Positions 28,027 through 31,262 of a DNA stretch of 31,262 nt are shown here, piece after piece (the first letter of the stretch is position 1; each line of letters starts with the position of its first letter). Location of the stretch: positions 1-31,262 of the IMG/VR virus record IMGVR_UViG_3300029286_003703; one strand, 5' to 3'. A program made the position numbers and the translations under genes. The DNA is from a virus. The notes below the pieces were generated by a model. The model worked only from the letters and a program-made list of their open reading frames with translations, was not told where the DNA came from and ran no database searches.

Positions 28027-30465
28027 TCAATCTTTCAACGGTTTCACGATCTGGATCCCAGCAATTCGCCGGCGCAATGACCCATCTTCGGTTCTCGGCC
28101 GGTAGAGGCGCAGGTTATGGACCGCCGCGTAGAGCTCCCGGAAGAAATTCTCGCGGTTGACAGGCATGTATCCGTTCAGGCCGCAGTATGACCGATAATC
28201 TCCATACAGTTCCCCTTTGTCGGCCGATTGGCCATCCCCCAGGATGCATTGGTCCTCGACATAGCAGAGGATCGGGTTGTTGCTCCGGCGATATCCCATC
28301 AACAGGTCGCGCGTCTCCCGGCAATCCGTAAAGCGCTTCTGCTCCGTCAGCCTTTTCAACCCGCACAGCGCCCAGTAGAAGATCTCTGAAAGCTCCTCTT
28401 TGAACTTCTCCAGGAGCTCCGGATCCCGATCCGGATCCCCCTCGAGGAATTGCCGCTTGAACTGGATCGGAAGGACGCGCTGGAAATAGGCGTCTGAGTT
28501 GTCCTTGACCCTCGGGAGCATATTCCCCGCGAAGATTAGCTTACAGTAGGGGCTGAATGTGAAGGCGTCGCGGTGCTTGTAAGCCGCATTGATCGGATCG
28601 CCGCTCGTGATCGCCTTGAAATAGGGCGATTCGATGGCCTGGCCGCCGATCTCGGTGGAGATATTGAGGAGCTTGTTATAGAGTGATGATCGATGGAACT
28701 CATTCTCCAGATCCGGGAAGGAGACGGCGGCGCAGTTTTCGTCTCCGACGATTTCTTTCAAGACCTTCATGAAAGTAGATTTGCCGTCGCGGCCGGGCCC
28801 CAACAGGAAGAGACACTTTTCGAACCGCGTATGGCGGACGATGCAGTATCCCGCGAACTCCTGGGCCTGGGCGATCGGCTCGGGCGTCTGGATGTTCGTC
28901 TCCAGGTATTTCTCCCAGCGCTCGCAGCGCTTTTTAGACTCCGGATCAAACGTAACCGGCAGGGCGTGGGTGCAATAAAATTCAGAGGCATGGGGGATGA
29001 TCTCGAACGTCATGAAATTGAGCATCCCGTTCTGGAGGCAGATCCACTCCGCCCGGTCGTTCACCTTGCGGTCCGCCGGGATCGTCGAGAGCTTCGTCAC
29101 TTGATAGATCGCATCCTCGACGCGGCTCTTTTGCGCCTCATTCCCCAGGCAGCGGATCGCAACGGCCTTGATATGGTCCTCGTCGAAGATCTCCCAGAAG
29201 ATCCCATTCCAGCGGTATAGGATGCCGGTATCCGGATCCGACAGGAGTTTATAGTCGGCGATGATATGCTCGGCCAGCAGACGCGGTTTGAAGGAGAAAC
29301 GCTTATTGACCCCATATTCGAAGAATTTAAGGATATCAGGTGAAACGTCGGGCGCCGGCGGCGCTGAGGGTGGGGCGGAGGCCTGTATGGGGGCCGTCCC
29401 CTCGATCAGGGCCTTGAAGTCCTCCGGCGTCTTTTTGTGACGGACAAAGAAGTCGGTCAGGTCCTGGCCATGGTCCTTCGGAACTTCGCCTGCAGGGCCG
29501 ACGCCCATCTCGGGCGGCCATTGTATCGACCGGACCGATTTTGCGACCGTGGCGAGGGCCTGGCAGGCCCATTTGCCATATTTCTGCCCTGGCTCATCCG
29601 CGTCATAGGCGACGACGACGTCCTTGCCTTTAAAGAACAGGAGCTGCTCGTCCGGCCATTTCTTGACCTTGCTGGTCTGTGTAACTGCGTTAAGACCGTG
29701 TGCGAGGGCGCAGATTGTATCCGATTCGCCCTCGCAGAGCAGGATTGGGGAAACGTATTGTCCGGCCTTCTCCTCAATTTCGCCCATCATGGGCCGGGGA
29801 GGAAACAGCGCGTTTTTCCCCGTCGACCTGGCCCATGAGATGATCTTGTATTGCGATGCGCCCGGTTTATATAAACGGATATTCTTCAGGCGGCCGAGGA
29901 TGTCATGGATGGGGATCGCGATCCGGTCCGTCGTCTCCAACTTGGCCAGCTCGCCTTTTTTCGTGAACCGGTGCGTCTGCATCCGGAGATCGAGGATCTC
30001 AATCCACTTGCGAGACCATCCCCGCGTTTTCTCCAGGCGGGCGATCCATTCATCCGGAAGCGGCGGGAAAAGGTCCCAGGCCTTTTCCATCGCCTCGAAT
30101 ACCTTGATCTGCATCTCCGGATTTTCGTCCTCGTCGGCCCCCGCCCCCTTTCGCCGCGCCCCGCCTCTGTTGTTCCCTTCCCCAGTGGAAACCCCGAACT
30201 CGGCGCAAAAGGCCTTGAAGCCTTCCTTTTGGCCGTAGCCCTTGACTTCGCTCCAAAGGCGCAATAGATCGCCGTCTGCCCCGCAGGAAAAACAACAATA
30301 TAAGTCTTTTTTGAAATTGTATCCGAATGATGAGTGTTTTTCTCCATGGATCGGGCACAAACCGATCAGTTCACCCTTGATTTCATCGACGGATATAACA
30401 GTGAAGAGGGTCCGGGCGATTTCCGCGCAGCGCGATTCTCCGAGACTTTTGGAAGCAAATCCCAT
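28027..30465 (-). CDS. Primase-helicase: CHC2 zinc finger, Toprim, D5-type SF3 helicase
   Basis: This protein has 812 residues. A zinc finger with Cys37, His40, Cys58 and Cys61 (GLCPIHGEKHSSFGYNF, YCCFSCGADGDLL) is of the DnaG CHC2 type. A Toprim domain follows at about 240-295 (ILLCEGESDTICALAHGLNA and VVVAYDADEPGQK) for primer synthesis. Residues about 390-700 form the D5_N and superfamily 3 helicase part: Walker A FLLGPGRDGKSTFMKVLKEI near 555, Walker B-type LLNISTEIGG near 600, and FAGNMLPRVKDNSDAYFQRV. The end (about 747-805) is the primase C-terminal domain, DKGELYGDYRSYCGLNGY. It starts the new strand and unwinds DNA at the phage origin. The gene starts 1 base after the previous stop, with its ribosome site inside that gene. 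Confidence 0.9.
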   Translation of the reverse strand: MGFASKSLGESRCAEIARTLFTVISVDEIKGELIGLCPIHGEKHSSFGYNFKKDLYCCFSCGADGDLLRLWSEVKGYGQKEGFKAFCAEFGVSTGEGNNRGGARRKGAGADEDENPEMQIKVFEAMEKAWDLFPPLPDEWIARLEKTRGWSRKWIEILDLRMQTHRFTKKGELAKLETTDRIAIPIHDILGRLKNIRLYKPGASQYKIISWARSTGKNALFPPRPMMGEIEEKAGQYVSPILLCEGESDTICALAHGLNAVTQTSKVKKWPDEQLLFFKGKDVVVAYDADEPGQKYGKWACQALATVAKSVRSIQWPPEMGVGPAGEVPKDHGQDLTDFFVRHKKTPEDFKALIEGTAPIQASAPPSAPPAPDVSPDILKFFEYGVNKRFSFKPRLLAEHIIADYKLLSDPDTGILYRWNGIFWEIFDEDHIKAVAIRCLGNEAQKSRVEDAIYQVTKLSTIPADRKVNDRAEWICLQNGMLNFMTFEIIPHASEFYCTHALPVTFDPESKKRCERWEKYLETNIQTPEPIAQAQEFAGYCIVRHTRFEKCLFLLGPGRDGKSTFMKVLKEIVGDENCAAVSFPDLENEFHRSSLYNKLLNISTEIGGQAIESPYFKAITSGDPINAAYKHRDAFTFSPYCKLIFAGNMLPRVKDNSDAYFQRVLPIQFKRQFLEGDPDRDPELLEKFKEELSEIFYWALCGLKRLTEQKRFTDCRETRDLLMGYRRSNNPILCYVEDQCILGDGQSADKGELYGDYRSYCGLNGYMPVNRENFFRELYAAVHNLRLYRPRTEDGSLRRRIAGIQIVKPLKD

Positions 30466-30466
30466 T

Positions 30467-31003
30467 TCAGGATTCCTCCCTCAAGCTGACTCCCCGCAAA
30501 CAAAGCAAGCGGATCGCGTCTTTGTTCCTTGGTCGATAGTCGCGCACCGGGGCATACTTGCGAATCGCCTTGAAAAAGATTTCTCGGCAGTATAGCGAGT
30601 CGCCTTCCTCCCTGGCAAACCGTTCGTAAGCGGCGTATAGATCTGCCTTTGAAACGACCAGATCTATATCGGACAAATGCAGGCCGAAAAGGCATTTCGA
30701 ATCAAAGAAACGATTCAGATCCGGATCGGCGCCGCATCCGTTCCGTGCGGGAAGATTCGCCCCCGCCCGCATCGCCTCGCACAAATCGGCATAGAAAGAT
30801 AGGCTGCCAGCCTTGCTCCGGGGTCCCTTATCGGGCTGGCTCATCCTGCAGGCAATATCCAGGAGCTTGACCCGCAGCGCGATCTCGATGCCATGATGGC
30901 TCTTACGAACCCGTGACCAGACCTCCGGGGAAATCCGGGGCGAGTCACCAGGGATATCCTTCCCGATCCCATCAACGTCATGCTGCATATTGTTTTCGTT
31001 CAT
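30467..31003 (-). CDS. Early protein ending in a stand-alone primase C-terminal-like domain
   Basis: This protein has 178 residues from the ATG at 31003 behind AGGAG; longer readings run into the preceding gene. The N-terminal 110 residues (SPRISPEVWSRVRKSHHGIE, IALRVKLLDIACRMSQPDKG, GSLSFYADLCEAMRAGANLP) are helical and basic, not recognised. Residues 114-178, KADLYAAYERFAREEGDSLY, CREIFFKAIRKYAPVRDYRP and LLCLRGVSLREES, align along their length with the last 60 residues of the primase-helicase encoded next: Lys-x-x-Leu-Tyr, Arg-Glu-x-Phe-Phe, Tyr-Arg-Pro-Arg and a closing Gly. It may bind the same DNA or compete with or regulate the helicase. Confidence 0.6.
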   Translation of the reverse strand: MNENNMQHDVDGIGKDIPGDSPRISPEVWSRVRKSHHGIEIALRVKLLDIACRMSQPDKGPRSKAGSLSFYADLCEAMRAGANLPARNGCGADPDLNRFFDSKCLFGLHLSDIDLVVSKADLYAAYERFAREEGDSLYCREIFFKAIRKYAPVRDYRPRNKDAIRLLCLRGVSLREES

Positions 31004-31064
31004 ATTTCGTTTCTCCTTTTCCCTTCCATGAAGCCCTCTGCGTGGAAATGAAGGTGGAATTCTG

Positions 31065-31262
31065 TTAAATTTTCTCCAGATCGCGGATGTCGAAAAGAAT
31101 CTTTCCGCCGATCCGCCGGTAAGGGATTGGACAGGGCTTTTTCGATTTGCGGGATGTTCCATTATAGAGAAATTGTACCGATACCCCCAGGTAGTTCGCT
31201 GCAGCCGTTATCGGATAAAATCTCCGTTCAAGCGCTGGCTTCTCAGGCTTTAGTTTCGCCAT
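31065..31262 (-). CDS. Excisionase-like HTH_17 protein
   Basis: This protein has 65 residues: MAKLKPEKPALERRFYPITA, AANYLGVSVQFLYNGTSRKS, KKPCPIPYRRIGGKILFDIR. The order of helix, AANYLGVS turn, recognition helix, and Pro-Ile-Pro-Tyr-Arg-Arg-Ile-Gly wing followed by a Phe-Asp-Ile-Arg-Asp-Leu helix is typical of HTH_17/excisionase-family proteins. The ATG is the last three bases of the window, so an upstream start cannot be excluded. It may act as an early regulator or in recombination directionality. Confidence 0.7.
   Translation of the reverse strand: MAKLKPEKPALERRFYPITAAANYLGVSVQFLYNGTSRKSKKPCPIPYRRIGGKILFDIRDLEKI

Noticed and set aside
27458-28030. A 190-codon minus-strand frame across the iteron region
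   Set aside because: Its LDHLD-type repeats are just the translated iterons, it spans the alternating CG tract, has no family match and no good ribosome site. I treat the region as non-coding.

Overview
The window is one continuous late-to-replication stretch of a tailed double-stranded DNA phage or prophage with a siphovirus-type, lambda-like plan. Every gene I accept is on the minus strand, so the genetic order runs from base 31262 down to base 1. Neither end is a phage end: a tail-fibre-like gene runs off the left edge, and a small helix-turn-helix gene starts exactly at the right edge. No integrase, repressor or attachment site is visible, so free phage and prophage cannot be told apart. 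The DNA is fairly GC-rich. Short GGGGACA...TGTCCCC palindromes lie between the structural genes; from memory these resemble REP-like elements common in Desulfobacterota (deltaproteobacterial) genomes. That host guess is an inference with low confidence.

Layout in transcription order. (1) 31262-28027, early/replication: an excisionase-like HTH protein, a protein with a stand-alone copy of the primase C-terminal domain, and a CHC2-Toprim-SF3 primase-helicase. (2) 28026-27456, about 570 non-coding bases with 9-bp iterons in two opposed clusters around an AT-rich core and an alternating purine-pyrimidine tract: a candidate replication origin. (3) 27455-23608: an unknown protein, a zinc-ribbon/HTH protein resembling a transposase N-terminus, Nu1-like small terminase, GpA-family large terminase, and another HTH protein. 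(4) 23463-18167, head: gpW/DUF6148-like protein, lambda-type portal, S49 protease with a nested scaffold start (like lambda C/Nu3), decoration-like protein and major capsid protein. (5) 18037-16156, head-tail completion: two small proteins, then FII-like, Z-like and U-like proteins. (6) 16159-12360, a cassette of six translationally coupled accessory genes: two paralogous Rossmann-like proteins, a ParB-like protein, a methyltransferase, a methyltransferase-glycosyltransferase fusion and another methyltransferase. (7) 12299-10554: tail tube protein and tail assembly chaperone with a G/GT-type -1 frameshift. (8) 10548-7820: a partly AT-rich block of membrane, lipoprotein and lysis-like genes inserted between chaperone and tape measure. 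(9) 7798-1: tape measure, small tail proteins, a SPRY-domain tail protein, a large hub-like protein with a DnaJ-type zinc motif, and a fibre.

How the parts work together: the terminase packages DNA through the portal into a shell built by capsid, scaffold and protease; the FII/Z/U-like proteins join head to tail; tube, chaperone and tape measure set the tail; the left end makes the tip and fibres. Many junctions are ATGA or TAATG overlaps, implying coupled translation. The non-overlapping junctions around the decoration, capsid and tube genes instead carry palindromes. The least ordinary parts are the six-gene glycan/methyl-transfer cassette, the palindromes, the iteron region, the nested scaffold start, the frameshift site and the SPRY/repeat tail protein.
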